Below are positions 31,224 through 44,989 of a DNA stretch of 64,000 nucleotides, piece after piece. The DNA comes from Pectobacterium actinidiae (GTDB lineage Bacteria; Pseudomonadota; Gammaproteobacteria; Enterobacterales; Enterobacteriaceae), in the NCBI RefSeq assembly GCF_000803315.1, contig NZ_JRMH01000002.1, positions 787,332 through 851,331 on the forward strand. The letters are read 5' to 3'. Both the position numbers and the translations under genes were made by a program. The notes under the pieces were generated by a model. It was not told where the DNA came from, ran no database searches, and saw only the letters and a program-made list of their open reading frames with translations. Each line of letters opens with the position of its first letter. The first letter of the stretch is position 1.

Positions 31224-31607
31224 ATGAGTGCGAATACCGAAGCTCAGGATAGTGGGCGTGGCCTGGAAGTGATTAAGTGGCTAGTAGTAGGTGCCTTGCT
31301 GGTCGTTGCGATTGTTGGCAATTATTATTATCGCGAATTTAGTCTTCCTCTGCGTGCATTGGCCGTTGTTATCCTGATCGCCGCAGCCGGTGGTGTGGCA
31401 CTGCTGACCACGAAAGGCAAAGCAACCGTAGCGTTTGCTCGCGAAGCGCGTACCGAAGTGCGCAAAGTAATTTGGCCGACTCGTCAGGAAACGTTACACA
31501 CCACGTTAATCGTTGCCGCGGTGACAGCCGTGATGTCACTGATTTTGTGGGGACTGGATGGTATTCTGGTCCGTCTGGTATCGTTTATCACTGGCCTGAG
31601 GTTCTAA
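31224..31607 (+). CDS. secE: Preprotein translocase subunit SecE
   Basis: A 127-residue inner-membrane protein with three hydrophobic helices (about 18-37, 45-64 and 95-115) and the conserved cytosolic segment [20 protein letters not shown]. It clamps SecY in the SecYEG channel. ATG 31224 ([13 protein letters not shown]) matches E. coli; an upstream in-frame codon at 31209 is not used. nusG follows after one base. Confidence 0.96.
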   Translation: MSANTEAQDSGRGLEVIKWLVVGALLVVAIVGNYYYREFSLPLRALAVVILIAAAGGVALLTTKGKATVAFAREARTEVRKVIWPTRQETLHTTLIVAAVTAVMSLILWGLDGILVRLVSFITGLRF

Positions 31608-31608
31608 G

Positions 31609-32154
31609 ATGTCTGAAGCTCCAAAAAAACGTTGGTACGTCGTTCAGGCGTTTTCTGGTTTTGAAGGTCGCGTAGCACAATCACTGCGTGAGCATATCAA
31701 ACTCCATAATATGGAAGAATTGTTTGGCGAAGTCATGGTTCCTACTGAAGAAGTCGTCGAGATCCGTGGTGGCCAGCGTCGCAAGAGCGAACGTAAATTT
31801 TTCCCAGGTTATGTTTTGGTACAGATGGTGATGGAAGATGCTAGTTGGCATCTTGTGCGCAGCGTACCTCGTGTTATGGGATTCATTGGCGGCACATCTG
31901 ACCGTCCTGCTCCAATCAGTGACAAAGAAGTGGATGCGATCATGAATCGTCTCCAGCAGGTTGGTGACAAGCCTCGTCCGAAAACGCTGTTTGAACCGGG
32001 TGAAATGGTTCGCGTCAACGATGGTCCATTTGCTGACTTCAACGGTGTTGTCGAAGAAGTTGACTATGAGAAGAGCCGCCTGAAGGTGTCTGTCTCTATA
32101 TTTGGTCGTGCAACTCCTGTTGAGCTGGACTTTGCTCAGGTCGAAAAAGGCTAA
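31609..32154 (+). CDS. nusG: Transcription termination/antitermination protein NusG
   Basis: A 181-residue protein with an N-terminal NGN domain that binds RNA polymerase ([31 protein letters not shown]) and a C-terminal KOW domain ([20 protein letters not shown]) that contacts Rho or ribosomal protein S10. It is the core paralogue of the RfaH encoded at 9062-9550. Co-transcribed with secE. Confidence 0.97.
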   Translation: MSEAPKKRWYVVQAFSGFEGRVAQSLREHIKLHNMEELFGEVMVPTEEVVEIRGGQRRKSERKFFPGYVLVQMVMEDASWHLVRSVPRVMGFIGGTSDRPAPISDKEVDAIMNRLQQVGDKPRPKTLFEPGEMVRVNDGPFADFNGVVEEVDYEKSRLKVSVSIFGRATPVELDFAQVEKG

Positions 32155-32185
32155 TTGCCTGATAAGGCTTACTGAAAATAGCGAC

Positions 32186-32232
32186 TTGCCTATGGCGCGA
32201 AATTAACCTATAATTTCGCGCCTTTTGTTTTT
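32186..32232 (+). promoter_or_regulatory. rplKA promoter overlapping a terminator-like hairpin
   Basis: TTGCCT at 32186-32191 and TATAAT at 32209-32214 are 17 bp apart. A perfect 12-bp inverted repeat, GGCGCGAAATTA at 32194-32205 and TAATTTCGCGCC at 32211-32222, encloses five bases and is followed by TTTTGTTTTT. The hairpin can end secE-nusG transcripts, and its 3' arm includes most of the -10 box of the next promoter. Confidence 0.75.
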
Positions 32233-32316
32233 CAGTGGCCTTAATAGCGACTGAAACGTAATACAAACCATGGGGAGCCTTTCACTAGGCGTTATTACCC
32301 AATTGAGGAAAGTTAA

Positions 32317-32745
<429 letters not shown>

Positions 32746-32748
32746 TAA

Positions 32749-33453
<705 letters not shown>

Positions 33454-33468
33454 TAGCTTTTGTTCCGC

Positions 33469-33507
33469 TTTACTCGGGTGTGAGATTTACCTATAATTTT
33501 ACGCCCG
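33469..33507 (+). promoter_or_regulatory. rplJL-rpoBC promoter with overlapping imperfect hairpin
   Basis: TTTACT at 33469-33474 and TATAAT at 33492-33497 are 17 bp apart. An imperfect inverted repeat pairs 33475-33487 with 33495-33507, again placing the -10 in the loop and 3' arm. The core ACCTATAATTT is identical to that of the rplK promoter. Confidence 0.65.
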
Positions 33508-33540
33508 TTGTTCCTCAAGTGGAATAACGCAAGAATTTTT

Positions 33541-33632
33541 CGGTTGGAGCCTGGCCTATCCAGGCCTCCGTCCAAGACCGCAGGTGTTTCGTAAGAAACT
33601 TAATTCTCCTGCGTAGACGGTGACAGAGCCTA
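33541..33632 (+). ncRNA. L10 leader RNA of rplJ
   Basis: From recall the stretch is almost identical to the E. coli rplJ leader, including CCTGGCCTATCCAGG, TCGTAAGAAACTTAA and GTAGACGGTGACAGAG. In E. coli the L10-(L12)4 complex binds this structured region and represses rplJ and rplL translation. It lies 139-230 nt before the rplJ start, inside a 317-bp gap that otherwise holds only the promoter. Confidence 0.85.
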
Positions 33633-33770
33633 AATAACGTTTTTCTTTTTTATAAAGAATAATTTTTTACTGGATTCTGCTCACCGTGTTTCAACGCTTA
33701 TCTCTAATTTTGGCGATAAGTGAAGTGAGTTCCGGAGAGGTTCTCCGGCTAAATCCAGGAGCAAAAGCTA

Positions 33771-34268
33771 ATGGCATTAAATCTTCAAGACAAACAAGCG
33801 ATTGTTGCTGAAGTCAGCGAAGTAGCCAAAGGTGCGCTGTCTGCGGTTGTTGCGGATTCCCGTGGCGTGACCGTTGATAAAATGACCGAACTGCGTAAAG
33901 CAGCGCGTGAAGCTGGCGTTTACATGCGTGTTGTTCGCAACACTCTGCTGCGCCGCGTCGTTGAAGGCACTCAATTTGAATGCCTGAAAGACACGTTTGT
34001 TGGTCCGACCCTGATTGCATATTCTCTGGAACACCCGGGCGCTGCTGCTCGTCTGTTCAAAGAGTTCGCGAAAGCGAATGCAAAATTTGAGGTCAAAGCT
34101 GCAGCCTTTGAAGGTGAGCTGATCCCGGCGGCTCAAATTGACCGTCTGGCAACGCTGCCGACTTACGAAGAAGCACTGGCACGTCTGATGTCGACCATGA
34201 AAGAAGCCGCTGCCGGCAAACTGGTCCGCACTCTGGCTGCTGTTCGCGATGCAAAAGAAGCTGCGTAA
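33771..34268 (+). CDS. rplJ: 50S ribosomal protein L10
   Basis: A 165-residue protein that forms the base of the L12 stalk. The N-terminal rRNA-binding domain starts [18 protein letters not shown]; the C-terminal helix ([20 protein letters not shown]) binds L12 dimers. The preceding AGGAGCAAAAGCT gives a ribosome-binding site, which the L10 leader structure is expected to control. Confidence 0.97.
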   Translation: MALNLQDKQAIVAEVSEVAKGALSAVVADSRGVTVDKMTELRKAAREAGVYMRVVRNTLLRRVVEGTQFECLKDTFVGPTLIAYSLEHPGAAARLFKEFAKANAKFEVKAAAFEGELIPAAQIDRLATLPTYEEALARLMSTMKEAAAGKLVRTLAAVRDAKEAA

Positions 34269-34316
34269 TAGCGCTTTCTTTTCTAACGCACTTGCTAACG
34301 TATAAACTATTTCTGA

Positions 34317-34700
<384 letters not shown>

Positions 34701-34739
34701 GCCAATCTTTCAGGTTGCAGCCTGATTTATTAGGCTGAT

Positions 34740-34770
34740 GGCTGGTGACTTTTTAGTCACCAGCCTTTTT
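34740..34770 (+). terminator. Attenuator between rplL and rpoB
   Basis: GGCTGGTGACT and AGTCACCAGCC form a perfect 11-bp stem with loop TTTT, followed by TTTTT. The same sequence serves in E. coli as a partial terminator that reduces transcription into rpoBC. The 327-bp rplL-rpoB gap also keeps the conserved stretch where E. coli RNase III cuts. Confidence 0.9.
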
Positions 34771-35027
34771 GCGCTGTAGGGTGTCAATGGGATTTCACAC
34801 TGTTTAGCCATTGATTTCTCCCAATATTTTTTTCTATTGACGACTTAATATACTGCTTTCCTGCATGGGCTCCTTGCTTGAGCAAGAGCAATGAAATGGT
34901 TTAAGAGTAATAGAAAGACGTATTACGGAAAGTTCTCTATTTTCCGACCAACATAAATAGTGTTGCATGAACTGTCCTTGTTAGGGCAGACAGAGTGGTT
35001 CGACTTGTCAGCTAGCTGAGGAACCCT

Positions 35028-38000
35028 ATGGTTTACTCCTATACCGAGAAAAAACGCATTCGTAAGGATTTTGGTAAACGTCCACAGGTTTTGGACATAC
35101 CTTATCTCCTTTCTATCCAACTTGACTCGTTCCAGAAGTTTATCGAGCAAGACCCGGAAGGTCAGTACGGTCTGGAAGCTGCATTCCGTTCTGTTTTCCC
35201 CATAAAAAGCTATAGCGGTAATTCAGAGCTGCAATATGTTAGCTATCGCTTGGGCGAGCCAGTATTCGACGTTAAAGAATGTCAGATCCGTGGTGTGACG
35301 TTCTCTGCGCCGTTACGCGTGAAACTGCGCCTGGTGATCTACGAGCGTGAAGCGCCTGAAGGCACCGTTAAAGACATCAAAGAACAAGAAGTTTACATGG
35401 GCGAAATTCCGCTCATGACCGATAACGGTACCTTCGTGATTAACGGCACTGAGCGTGTAATCGTATCTCAGTTGCACCGTAGTCCAGGTGTGTTCTTCGA
35501 TAGCGACAAAGGTAAAACCCACTCTTCAGGTAAGGTGCTGTATAACGCACGTATTATTCCTTACCGTGGTTCCTGGCTGGATTTCGAGTTTGATCCGAAG
35601 GATAACCTGTTTGTCCGTATCGACCGTCGCCGCAAATTGCCTGCGACCATTATCCTGCGCGCGTTGGGTTATTCCACCGAACAGATTCTCGATCTTTTCT
35701 TCGATAAAATTGTCTATGAAATCAATGGCAATAAATTGCAGATGGATCTGGTTCCTGAGCGCCTGCGTGGTGAAACCGCATCGTTTGATATTGAAGCGAA
35801 CGGTAAAGTTTATATCGAAAAAGGTCGCCGTATCACTGCGCGTCATATCCGTCAGCTAGAGAAAGACGGCATTGAGCGCATTGAAGTGCCTGTTGAATAT
35901 ATCGCTGGAAAAGTACTGTCCAAAGATTATATCGACGAGAGCACCGGTGAACTGATCGGCGCAGCCAACATGGAGCTGTCGCTGGATCTGCTGGCTAAAC
36001 TGAGCCAGTCCGGTCACAAACGTATTGAGACGCTGTTCACCAACGATCTTGATCATGGTGCATACATGTCTGAAACCGTGCGTGTCGATCCGTCAAACGA
36101 TCGTCTGAGCGCACTGGTTGAAATCTATCGCATGATGCGTCCTGGTGAACCACCAACGCGTGAAGCTGCGGAAACGCTGTTTGAGAATCTGTTCTTCTCT
36201 GAAGACCGCTACGATCTGTCTGCGGTTGGTCGTATGAAGTTCAACCGTTCTCTGCTGCGTGACGAGATCGAAGGTTCTGGTATCCTGAGCAAAGATGACA
36301 TCATCGAAGTGATGAAGAAGCTCATTGATATCCGTAACGGTAAAGGCGAAGTGGATGATATCGACCACCTCGGCAACCGTCGTATCCGTTCCGTCGGCGA
36401 AATGGCAGAAAACCAATTCCGCGTTGGCTTGGTGCGTGTAGAACGTGCTGTAAAAGAGCGTCTGTCTCTGGGCGACCTCGATACGCTGATGCCACAGGAC
36501 ATGATCAACGCCAAGCCGATTTCGGCTGCGGTGAAAGAGTTCTTCGGTTCAAGCCAGCTGTCACAGTTTATGGACCAGAACAACCCGCTGTCTGAGATTA
36601 CGCACAAACGCCGTATCTCTGCATTGGGCCCAGGCGGTCTGACGCGTGAACGTGCCGGCTTTGAAGTTCGTGACGTACACCCGACTCACTACGGTCGCGT
36701 TTGTCCTATCGAAACGCCGGAAGGTCCGAACATCGGTCTGATCAACTCCCTGTCCGTTTATGCGCAAACTAACGAATACGGTTTCCTTGAAACCCCGTAT
36801 CGTCGTGTGCGTGACAACGTGGTGACGGATGAGATCCATTACCTGTCTGCGATTGAGGAAGGTAACTTCGTTATCGCACAGGCGAACACCAATTTGGACG
36901 AAGAAGGCCGCTTCATCGACGAACTGGTTACCTGCCGTAACAAAGGTGAGTCCAGCTTGTTCAGCCGCGATCAGGTTGAATACATGGACGTTTCCACACA
37001 GCAGGTGGTTTCCGTCGGTGCATCCCTGATTCCGTTCCTGGAACACGATGACGCCAACCGTGCCCTGATGGGTGCGAACATGCAACGTCAGGCTGTTCCG
37101 ACCCTGCGTGCTGATAAGCCGCTGGTTGGTACCGGTATGGAACGCGCTGTTGCGGTTGACTCCGGTGTAACTGCCGTAGCCAAACGTGGTGGTACAGTAC
37201 AGTACGTGGATGCATCCCGTATTGTAATCCGCGTTAATGACGATGAAATGTATCCAGGCGAAGCTGGGATCGACATCTATAACCTGACCAAATATACCCG
37301 TTCTAACCAGAACACCTGCATCAGCCAGATGCCGTGTGTCTCTCTGGGTGAGCCGGTAGAACGTGGTGACGTTCTGGCAGATGGCCCGTCCACCGATCTG
37401 GGTGAACTGGCGCTGGGTCAGAACATGCGCGTGGCATTCATGCCATGGAATGGTTACAACTTCGAAGACTCCATCCTCGTTTCCGAGCGTGTGGTTCAGG
37501 AAGATCGCTTTACGACCATCCACATTCAGGAACTGGCCTGTGTGTCTCGTGACACCAAGTTAGGGCCTGAAGAAATTACTGCGGACATCCCGAACGTGGG
37601 TGAAGCAGCACTTTCTAAACTGGATGAGTCCGGCATCGTTTACATCGGCGCTGAAGTGACCGGTGGCGACATTCTGGTTGGTAAGGTAACGCCGAAAGGT
37701 GAAACCCAGCTGACGCCAGAAGAGAAACTGCTGCGTGCGATCTTCGGTGAGAAAGCGTCTGACGTTAAAGACTCTTCTCTGCGTGTACCAAACGGTGTTT
37801 CCGGTACGATCATCGACGTACAGGTCTTTACCCGCGATGGCGTGGAAAAAGACAAACGTGCGTTGGAAATCGAAGAAATGCAGCTGAAGCAGGCGAAGAA
37901 AGACCTGACTGAAGAATTGCAGATTCTGGAAGCGGGCCTGTTTGCACGTATCCACGCTGTGCTGGTTTCTGGCGGTGTAGAAGCTGACAAACTGGACAAA

Positions 38001-39056
38001 CTGCCGCGCGAGCGCTGGTTGGAACTGGGTCTGACTGATGAAGATAAACAGAATCAGTTGGAACAGCTGGCAGAACAGTATGATGAGCTGAAGCACGAGT
38101 TTGAGAAAAAACTCGAAGCTAAGCGCCGTAAAATCACCCAAGGCGATGATCTGGCACCGGGCGTGCTGAAAATCGTTAAGGTTTATCTGGCTGTTAAACG
38201 CCAGATCCAACCGGGTGACAAGATGGCAGGTCGTCACGGGAACAAAGGTGTTATCTCCAAGATCAACCCGATCGAAGATATGCCTTACGATGAGAACGGT
38301 ACGCCGGTCGATATCGTACTGAACCCGCTGGGCGTACCTTCACGTATGAACATTGGTCAGATTCTGGAAACCCACCTGGGTATGGCTGCAAAAGGTATCG
38401 GCGAGAAAATCAACGCCATGCTCAAGCAGCACGAAGAAGTGACTAAACTGCGTGAGTTCATCCAGAGAGCCTACGATCTGGGCGACGATGTGCGTCAAAA
38501 AGTCGACCTGAGCACTTTCTCAGACGAAGAAGTTATGCGTCTGGCTGAAAACCTGAAGAAAGGTATGCCAATTGCAACGCCGGTATTCGACGGTGCAAAA
38601 GAGAAAGAAATCAAGGAACTGTTACAGATGGGCGGTATCCCTACCTCCGGTCAGATTACCCTGTACGATGGACGTACCGGTGAGAAATTTGAGCGTCAGG
38701 TTACCGTGGGCTACATGTACATGCTGAAACTGAACCACTTGGTTGACGATAAGATGCATGCCCGTTCCACCGGTTCTTACAGCCTGGTTACTCAGCAGCC
38801 GCTGGGTGGTAAGGCGCAGTTCGGTGGTCAACGCTTCGGTGAGATGGAAGTGTGGGCGCTGGAAGCTTATGGTGCAGCTTATACCCTGCAAGAAATGTTG
38901 ACCGTTAAGTCTGATGACGTGAACGGCCGTACCAAGATGTATAAAAACATCGTGGATGGCAATCATCAGATGGAACCAGGCATGCCGGAATCCTTCAACG
39001 TATTGTTGAAAGAAATCCGCTCGCTGGGTATCAACATCGAGCTGGAAGAAGAGTAA
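35028..39056 (+). CDS. rpoB: DNA-directed RNA polymerase subunit beta
   Basis: 1342 residues, the same length as E. coli RpoB. The rifampicin pocket is intact ([23 protein letters not shown]), as are [12 protein letters not shown] and the lysine-rich [16 protein letters not shown]. With RpoC it forms the active-site cleft. TGAGGAACCCTATG gives the ribosome-binding site and start as in E. coli. The fourth gene of the rplJL-rpoBC transcript is rpoC, after 106 bp. Confidence 0.98.
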   Translation: MVYSYTEKKRIRKDFGKRPQVLDIPYLLSIQLDSFQKFIEQDPEGQYGLEAAFRSVFPIKSYSGNSELQYVSYRLGEPVFDVKECQIRGVTFSAPLRVKLRLVIYEREAPEGTVKDIKEQEVYMGEIPLMTDNGTFVINGTERVIVSQLHRSPGVFFDSDKGKTHSSGKVLYNARIIPYRGSWLDFEFDPKDNLFVRIDRRRKLPATIILRALGYSTEQILDLFFDKIVYEINGNKLQMDLVPERLRGETASFDIEANGKVYIEKGRRITARHIRQLEKDGIERIEVPVEYIAGKVLSKDYIDESTGELIGAANMELSLDLLAKLSQSGHKRIETLFTNDLDHGAYMSETVRVDPSNDRLSALVEIYRMMRPGEPPTREAAETLFENLFFSEDRYDLSAVGRMKFNRSLLRDEIEGSGILSKDDIIEVMKKLIDIRNGKGEVDDIDHLGNRRIRSVGEMAENQFRVGLVRVERAVKERLSLGDLDTLMPQDMINAKPISAAVKEFFGSSQLSQFMDQNNPLSEITHKRRISALGPGGLTRERAGFEVRDVHPTHYGRVCPIETPEGPNIGLINSLSVYAQTNEYGFLETPYRRVRDNVVTDEIHYLSAIEEGNFVIAQANTNLDEEGRFIDELVTCRNKGESSLFSRDQVEYMDVSTQQVVSVGASLIPFLEHDDANRALMGANMQRQAVPTLRADKPLVGTGMERAVAVDSGVTAVAKRGGTVQYVDASRIVIRVNDDEMYPGEAGIDIYNLTKYTRSNQNTCISQMPCVSLGEPVERGDVLADGPSTDLGELALGQNMRVAFMPWNGYNFEDSILVSERVVQEDRFTTIHIQELACVSRDTKLGPEEITADIPNVGEAALSKLDESGIVYIGAEVTGGDILVGKVTPKGETQLTPEEKLLRAIFGEKASDVKDSSLRVPNGVSGTIIDVQVFTRDGVEKDKRALEIEEMQLKQAKKDLTEELQILEAGLFARIHAVLVSGGVEADKLDKLPRERWLELGLTDEDKQNQLEQLAEQYDELKHEFEKKLEAKRRKITQGDDLAPGVLKIVKVYLAVKRQIQPGDKMAGRHGNKGVISKINPIEDMPYDENGTPVDIVLNPLGVPSRMNIGQILETHLGMAAKGIGEKINAMLKQHEEVTKLREFIQRAYDLGDDVRQKVDLSTFSDEEVMRLAENLKKGMPIATPVFDGAKEKEIKELLQMGGIPTSGQITLYDGRTGEKFERQVTVGYMYMLKLNHLVDDKMHARSTGSYSLVTQQPLGGKAQFGGQRFGEMEVWALEAYGAAYTLQEMLTVKSDDVNGRTKMYKNIVDGNHQMEPGMPESFNVLLKEIRSLGINIELEEE

Positions 39057-39162
39057 TCCCAGCTCGTTGTATTGCTGGCATTCGTCATAGGGACACCTGA
39101 ATTGTGTTGTTAAAGGCATAGTTCAGGTGTCTATCAGGTCTAACTCCGACAGGAGCCAATCC

Positions 39163-42100
39163 GTGAAAGACTTATTAAAGTTTCTGAAAGCGCAAACTAA
39201 AACCGAAGAGTTTGATGCGATCAAAATTGCTCTGGCCTCGCCAGACATGATCCGTTCGTGGTCTTTTGGTGAAGTTAAAAAGCCAGAAACCATCAACTAC
39301 CGTACGTTCAAACCTGAACGTGACGGCCTTTTCTGCGCCCGTATCTTTGGGCCGGTAAAAGATTATGAGTGCTTGTGCGGTAAGTATAAGCGCCTGAAAC
39401 ACCGCGGTGTTATTTGTGAGAAGTGCGGCGTTGAAGTAACCCAGACTAAAGTGCGCCGTGAGCGTATGGGTCACATCGAGCTGGCTTCTCCGACTGCGCA
39501 CATCTGGTTCCTGAAGTCACTGCCTTCCCGTATCGGTTTGCTGCTGGATATGCCGCTGCGTGATATTGAACGTGTGCTTTATTTCGAATCTTATGTCGTG
39601 GTTGAAGGCGGCATGACCAACCTTGAGCGCCGTCAGATCCTGACTGAAGAGCAATATCTGGATGCGCTGGAAGAGTTTGGTGATGAATTCGACGCGAAAA
39701 TGGGCGCCGAAGCGATCCAGGCTCTGCTGAAGAATATGGATCTGGAGCAGGAATGCGAGCAGCTGCGTGAAGAGCTGACCGAAACCAACTCCGAAACCAA
39801 ACGTAAGAAGCTGACGAAGCGTATTAAGCTGCTGGAAGCGTTCGTACAGTCTGGTAACAAGCCAGAGTGGATGATCCTGACCGTTCTGCCAGTACTGCCG
39901 CCAGATCTGCGTCCGTTGGTTCCGCTGGATGGTGGTCGTTTTGCGACTTCCGACCTGAACGATCTGTATCGTCGCGTGATCAACCGTAACAACCGTCTGA
40001 AACGTCTGCTGGATCTGGCTGCGCCAGACATCATCGTACGTAACGAAAAACGTATGTTGCAGGAAGCGGTTGATGCGCTGTTGGATAACGGCCGTCGCGG
40101 TCGTGCGATCACCGGTTCTAACAAACGTCCTCTGAAATCTTTGGCCGATATGATCAAAGGTAAGCAGGGTCGTTTCCGTCAGAACCTGCTTGGTAAGCGT
40201 GTTGACTACTCCGGTCGTTCTGTAATCACCGTTGGTCCATACCTGCGTCTGCACCAGTGTGGTCTGCCGAAGAAAATGGCACTGGAGCTGTTCAAACCGT
40301 TCATCTACGGCAAGCTGGAACTGCGTGGTCTTGCTACCACCATCAAAGCTGCCAAGAAAATGGTTGAGCGTGAAGAAGCCGTCGTATGGGATATCCTGGA
40401 CGAAGTCATCCGCGAACACCCGGTACTGCTGAACCGTGCACCAACACTGCACCGTTTGGGTATTCAGGCATTTGAACCGGTACTGATCGAAGGTAAAGCA
40501 ATTCAGCTGCACCCGCTGGTTTGTGCGGCATATAACGCCGACTTCGACGGTGACCAGATGGCTGTACACGTACCGTTGACGCTGGAAGCCCAGTTGGAAG
40601 CGCGTGCGTTAATGATGTCGACCAACAACATCCTGTCCCCTGCGAATGGTGAGCCAATCATCGTTCCTTCTCAGGACGTGGTATTGGGTCTGTATTACAT
40701 GACGCGTGACTGTGTTAACGCCAAAGGCGAAGGCATGGTACTCACGGGTCCGAAAGAAGCTGAGCGCGTTTATCGTGCTGGTCTGGCCTCTCTGCATGCG
40801 CGCGTTAAAGTGCGTATCACGGAAGAGATCAAGAGCATCGAAGGCGATGTGACGCATCAGACATCGATTATTGATACGACTATCGGTCGCGCCATCCTGT
40901 GGATGATCGTACCGAAAGGTCTGCCGTACTCGATCGTTAACCAGCCTCTGGGCAAGAAAGCGATCTCCAAAATGCTGAACACCTGTTACCGCATTTTGGG
41001 TCTGAAACCGACGGTTATCTTCGCTGACCAGACGATGTACACCGGTTTTGCTTACGCAGCGCGCTCTGGTGCTTCCGTAGGTATCGATGACATGGTTATC
41101 CCGGAGAAAAAAGCCGAGATTATCGAAGAAGCAGAAACCGAAGTTGCCGAGATTCAGGAGCAGTTCCAGTCTGGTCTGGTTACCGCGGGCGAACGCTATA
41201 ACAAAGTGATCGATATCTGGGCAGCGGCGAACGAACGTGTTGCGAAAGCGATGATGGAAAACCTGTCCGTTGAGGATGTGGTTAACCGTGATGGCGTGGT
41301 CGAGCAGCAGGTTTCTTTCAACAGCATCTTTATGATGGCCGACTCCGGTGCGCGTGGTTCTGCGGCACAGATTCGTCAGTTGGCGGGTATGCGTGGTCTG
41401 ATGGCGAAACCAGATGGTTCGATCATCGAGACGCCGATTACCGCAAACTTCCGTGAAGGTCTGAACGTACTCCAGTACTTCATCTCGACGCACGGTGCGC
41501 GTAAAGGTTTGGCGGATACCGCATTGAAAACAGCGAACTCCGGTTATCTGACGCGTCGTCTGGTTGACGTTGCGCAGGATCTGGTTGTGACCGAAGACGA
41601 TTGTGGTACCCATGAAGGTATCATGATGACGCCGGTTATCGAGGGTGGTGATGTTAAAGAGCCACTGCGTGAGCGCGTACTGGGTCGTGTAACGGCTGAA
41701 GACGTGATCAAACCGGGCACGGCGGATATTCTGGTTCCACGTAACACGCTGCTGAACGAGCAGTGGTGTGACATGTTGGAAGAGAACTCCGTTGACGCCG
41801 TTAAAGTACGTTCAGTTGTAAGCTGCGAAACCGACTTTGGCGTCTGCGCCAATTGCTACGGTCGCGATCTGGCTCGTGGTCATATCATCAACAAAGGTGA
41901 GGCCATCGGGGTTATCGCGGCACAGTCCATCGGTGAACCGGGTACACAGTTAACCATGCGTACGTTCCACATCGGTGGTGCGGCATCGCGTGCGGCGGCT
42001 GAGTCCAGCATTCAGGTGAAAAACAAAGGTAGCCTGAAACTGAACAACGCGAAGTTCGTTATGAACAGCAACGGTAAATTGGTTATTACTTCACGTAATA

Positions 42101-43386
42101 CCGAACTGAAGTTGATCGACGAATTCGGACGTACGAAAGAAAGCTATAAAGTGCCTTACGGTGCGGCAATGGCGAAAGGTGATGGCGCAGAAGTTAACGG
42201 TGGCGAAACCGTGGCTAACTGGGATCCGCACACCATGCCTGTTATCACCGAAGTGAGCGGTAACATTCGTTTCACTGACATGATTGATGGCCAGACGATT
42301 ACTCGTCAGACCGACGAACTGACCGGTTTGTCCTCTATCGTGGTTCTGGATAGTGCAGAGCGTACTGGTAGCGGTAAAGACCTGCGTCCGGCACTGAAAA
42401 TCGTTGATGACAAAGGCGAAGATGTACTGATTCCAGGTACGGATATGCCTGCTCAGTACTTCCTGCCGGGTAAAGCGATCGTGCAGTTGGAAGACGGTGT
42501 GAAAATCAGCAGCGGTGATACTTTGGCGCGTATTCCTCAGGAATCCGGCGGTACCAAGGATATTACCGGTGGTCTGCCACGCGTAGCCGACCTGTTCGAA
42601 GCCCGTCGTCCGAAAGAGCCGGCTATTCTGGCAGAGATCAGCGGTATCATTTCCTTCGGTAAAGAAACCAAAGGTAAACGCCGTCTGGTAATTTCTCCGT
42701 TGGATGGCAGCGATGCTTACGAAGAGATGATTCCGAAATGGCGTCAGCTCAACGTGTTCGAAGGTGAAGTGGTGGAACGTGGTGACGTTGTTTCCGACGG
42801 CCCAGAGTCTCCGCACGATATCCTGCGTCTGCGTGGTGTACATGCAGTAACGCGTTACATCACCAACGAAGTTCAGGAAGTTTACCGTCTGCAAGGCGTT
42901 AAGATTAACGATAAACACATCGAAGTTATCGTTCGTCAGATGTTGCGTAAAGGCACCATCGTTAGCGCGGGTAGCACGGAGTTCCTGGAAGGCGAGCAGG
43001 CAGAAGTGTCTCGTATCAAGATTGCCAACCGTCAGCTGGAAGCGGATGGCAAGATCACGGCAACGTACAGCCGCGATCTGCTGGGTATCACCAAAGCATC
43101 TCTGGCGACCGAGTCCTTCATTTCTGCGGCATCGTTCCAGGAAACCACTCGCGTACTGACCGAAGCCGCTGTTGCGGGTAAACGTGATGAACTGCGTGGC
43201 CTGAAAGAGAACGTTATCGTAGGTCGTCTGATCCCAGCGGGTACGGGTTATGCGTACCACCAGGATCGTATGCGCCGCCGTCAGGCGGGTGAAGCGCCTG
43301 TCGTGCCTCAAGTGAGTGCCGATGAAGCTTCTGCTAACCTGGCTGAACTGTTGAACGCAGGCTTTGGTAGCAGCGACGACGAATAA
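39163..43386 (+). CDS. rpoC: DNA-directed RNA polymerase subunit beta-prime
   Basis: 1407 residues with a GTG start at 39163 after AGGAG, matching E. coli length; an in-frame codon at 39127 is rejected. The N-terminal zinc site is [19 protein letters not shown], the catalytic magnesium site [12 protein letters not shown], and the second zinc site includes [14 protein letters not shown]. The trigger loop and bridge helix regions are intact by eye. A strong terminator follows. Confidence 0.98.
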   Translation: MKDLLKFLKAQTKTEEFDAIKIALASPDMIRSWSFGEVKKPETINYRTFKPERDGLFCARIFGPVKDYECLCGKYKRLKHRGVICEKCGVEVTQTKVRRERMGHIELASPTAHIWFLKSLPSRIGLLLDMPLRDIERVLYFESYVVVEGGMTNLERRQILTEEQYLDALEEFGDEFDAKMGAEAIQALLKNMDLEQECEQLREELTETNSETKRKKLTKRIKLLEAFVQSGNKPEWMILTVLPVLPPDLRPLVPLDGGRFATSDLNDLYRRVINRNNRLKRLLDLAAPDIIVRNEKRMLQEAVDALLDNGRRGRAITGSNKRPLKSLADMIKGKQGRFRQNLLGKRVDYSGRSVITVGPYLRLHQCGLPKKMALELFKPFIYGKLELRGLATTIKAAKKMVEREEAVVWDILDEVIREHPVLLNRAPTLHRLGIQAFEPVLIEGKAIQLHPLVCAAYNADFDGDQMAVHVPLTLEAQLEARALMMSTNNILSPANGEPIIVPSQDVVLGLYYMTRDCVNAKGEGMVLTGPKEAERVYRAGLASLHARVKVRITEEIKSIEGDVTHQTSIIDTTIGRAILWMIVPKGLPYSIVNQPLGKKAISKMLNTCYRILGLKPTVIFADQTMYTGFAYAARSGASVGIDDMVIPEKKAEIIEEAETEVAEIQEQFQSGLVTAGERYNKVIDIWAAANERVAKAMMENLSVEDVVNRDGVVEQQVSFNSIFMMADSGARGSAAQIRQLAGMRGLMAKPDGSIIETPITANFREGLNVLQYFISTHGARKGLADTALKTANSGYLTRRLVDVAQDLVVTEDDCGTHEGIMMTPVIEGGDVKEPLRERVLGRVTAEDVIKPGTADILVPRNTLLNEQWCDMLEENSVDAVKVRSVVSCETDFGVCANCYGRDLARGHIINKGEAIGVIAAQSIGEPGTQLTMRTFHIGGAASRAAAESSIQVKNKGSLKLNNAKFVMNSNGKLVITSRNTELKLIDEFGRTKESYKVPYGAAMAKGDGAEVNGGETVANWDPHTMPVITEVSGNIRFTDMIDGQTITRQTDELTGLSSIVVLDSAERTGSGKDLRPALKIVDDKGEDVLIPGTDMPAQYFLPGKAIVQLEDGVKISSGDTLARIPQESGGTKDITGGLPRVADLFEARRPKEPAILAEISGIISFGKETKGKRRLVISPLDGSDAYEEMIPKWRQLNVFEGEVVERGDVVSDGPESPHDILRLRGVHAVTRYITNEVQEVYRLQGVKINDKHIEVIVRQMLRKGTIVSAGSTEFLEGEQAEVSRIKIANRQLEADGKITATYSRDLLGITKASLATESFISAASFQETTRVLTEAAVAGKRDELRGLKENVIVGRLIPAGTGYAYHQDRMRRRQAGEAPVVPQVSADEASANLAELLNAGFGSSDDE

Positions 43387-43421
43387 GTCTTTTTGCGCTG
43401 CACTATCATGCGGTAAATAAC

Positions 43422-43455
43422 AAAAACCCCGACTATGATGGTCGGGGTTTTTTTA
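43422..43455 (+). terminator. Terminator after rpoC
   Basis: AAAAACCCCGAC and GTCGGGGTTTTT make a perfect 12-bp stem with a seven-base loop, and the T tract continues downstream. Confidence 0.92.
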
Positions 43456-43581
43456 TGGCAGGTTCCTTACGGCTATTCTGACGGTCAACGCGATGCGTTG
43501 TTAAAAAACGCTTCTGGCGTTTTATATCTTCCTGAAATTTTTTATTGTACAGTAGTGTAAAGTAAATAGAACGGAACCGAC

Positions 43582-44979
43582 ATGGACACCTCAACTACGC
43601 CAACACTCTCACAGCCTGGCGGCTCATTATCTCATCAGGATGATTCACTTTCTTCTGATAAAACCCTACAAACACAGTCAGTAAGCCATTCTCAACATCG
43701 CGCAAAACGCGCAGCATGGGGAAGTTTTGTTGGTGCTGTTGTCGATTGGTACGATTTCCTGCTGTACGGAATTGTTGCCGCCCTTGTCTTTAATACCGAA
43801 TTTTTCCCGCAGGTCAGCCCGACGATGGGAACGCTGGCAGCGTTTGGTACGTTTGGCGTTGGTTTTCTGTTCCGCCCGTTGGGTGGAATGGTGTTCGGCC
43901 ACTTCGGTGATAAGCTGGGCCGTAAACGGATGTTGATGATTACGGTCTGGATGATGGGCATTTCTACAGCGTTGATTGGCCTATTGCCGTCGTTTGATTC
44001 GATTGGCTGGTGGGCACCGGTGCTGTTGGTTACGCTGCGGGCAATTCAGGGCTTTGCGGTCGGTGGTGAGTGGGGCGGTGCGGCGCTGTTGGCGGTAGAG
44101 AATGCGCCTAAGAAGAAGAAAGCATTTTACAGCAGCGGTGTACAGGTTGGCTTTGGGGTTGGGCTGTTATTGGCTACTGGGTCGGTATCAGTGGTGAGTA
44201 ATTTGACGACCAATGAAGAATTTACCACCTGGGGATGGCGTTTGCCGTTCTTATTCAGCCTGATTCTGGTGGCTATCGCCTGGTGGGTGCGTAACGGGAT
44301 GGATGAGTCTCAGGAATTTGAGGCGAACAAAACGCTGGGAGAAAGAGCAAACAAACTGCGTTCGTTCCCTATCATGGAAGCACTGCGCCAGCATCCAAAG
44401 GCATTTTTGCTGATTATCGCGCTACGGCTTGGCGAACTGTTAACGATGTATATCGTCACCGCATTTGCCCTCAATTACTCCACCACCCATCTTGGGCTAT
44501 CGCGGGATATTTTCCTGAATATCGGGTTGCTGGTGGGGGCGATCAGCTGCGTATCCATTCCTTGCTTTGCCTATCTGGCAGATAGCTTTGGCCGCCGTCG
44601 TATTTATGTTACCGGCGCACTGATTGGTGCCGCGAGTGCGGTGCCATTCTTTATGGCGCTGGAAAGCCATAACACGCTGCTGATTCTGTTCTTTGCCATC
44701 ATGCTGGCGAACATTGCCCACGATATGATTGTTAGTGTACAGCAGCCGATGTTTACCGAACTATTTGGTACGGCGTACCGCTATAGCGGGGCGGGTGTGG
44801 GTTATCAGGTCGCCAGCGTGGTTGGCGGAGGGTTTACGCCTTTTATCGCTGTACTGCTGGTGCAGTTTATGGATGGTTCATGGCACGCGGTGGCGGCTTA
44901 TCTTGCCATTGGCTGCTTACTGTCGGCGATTGTCGGGATGCGGATGAAGGCAACCTCAGGCGATACTGTGACCCACTAA
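43582..44979 (+). CDS. shiA: Shikimate transporter-like MFS permease (metabolite:H+ symporter family)
   Basis: A 465-residue permease with twelve hydrophobic segments. The N terminus has a 40-residue polar extension, then AAWGSFVGAVVDWYDFLLYG, typical of the metabolite:H+ symporter family, and the signature FGHFGDKLGRKRMLM; RAIQGFAVGGEWGGAALLAV follows. By recall it matches E. coli ShiA through most of its length, including YRYSGAGVGYQVASVVGGGF near the end, so shikimate import is the best guess. In E. coli shiA is not next to rpoC, which points to an accessory position here. Confidence 0.85.
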   Translation: MDTSTTPTLSQPGGSLSHQDDSLSSDKTLQTQSVSHSQHRAKRAAWGSFVGAVVDWYDFLLYGIVAALVFNTEFFPQVSPTMGTLAAFGTFGVGFLFRPLGGMVFGHFGDKLGRKRMLMITVWMMGISTALIGLLPSFDSIGWWAPVLLVTLRAIQGFAVGGEWGGAALLAVENAPKKKKAFYSSGVQVGFGVGLLLATGSVSVVSNLTTNEEFTTWGWRLPFLFSLILVAIAWWVRNGMDESQEFEANKTLGERANKLRSFPIMEALRQHPKAFLLIIALRLGELLTMYIVTAFALNYSTTHLGLSRDIFLNIGLLVGAISCVSIPCFAYLADSFGRRRIYVTGALIGAASAVPFFMALESHNTLLILFFAIMLANIAHDMIVSVQQPMFTELFGTAYRYSGAGVGYQVASVVGGGFTPFIAVLLVQFMDGSWHAVAAYLAIGCLLSAIVGMRMKATSGDTVTH

Positions 44980-44989
44980 TCTCTATTTA

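Noticed and set aside
42091..43311. Long antisense frames opposite rpoC and rpoB (up to 406 codons, for example 42091-43311, 39517-40569, 36561-37523)
   Set aside because: They arise from the strongly biased codon use of the sense genes. Their translations are unlike proteins and no family is recognisable.
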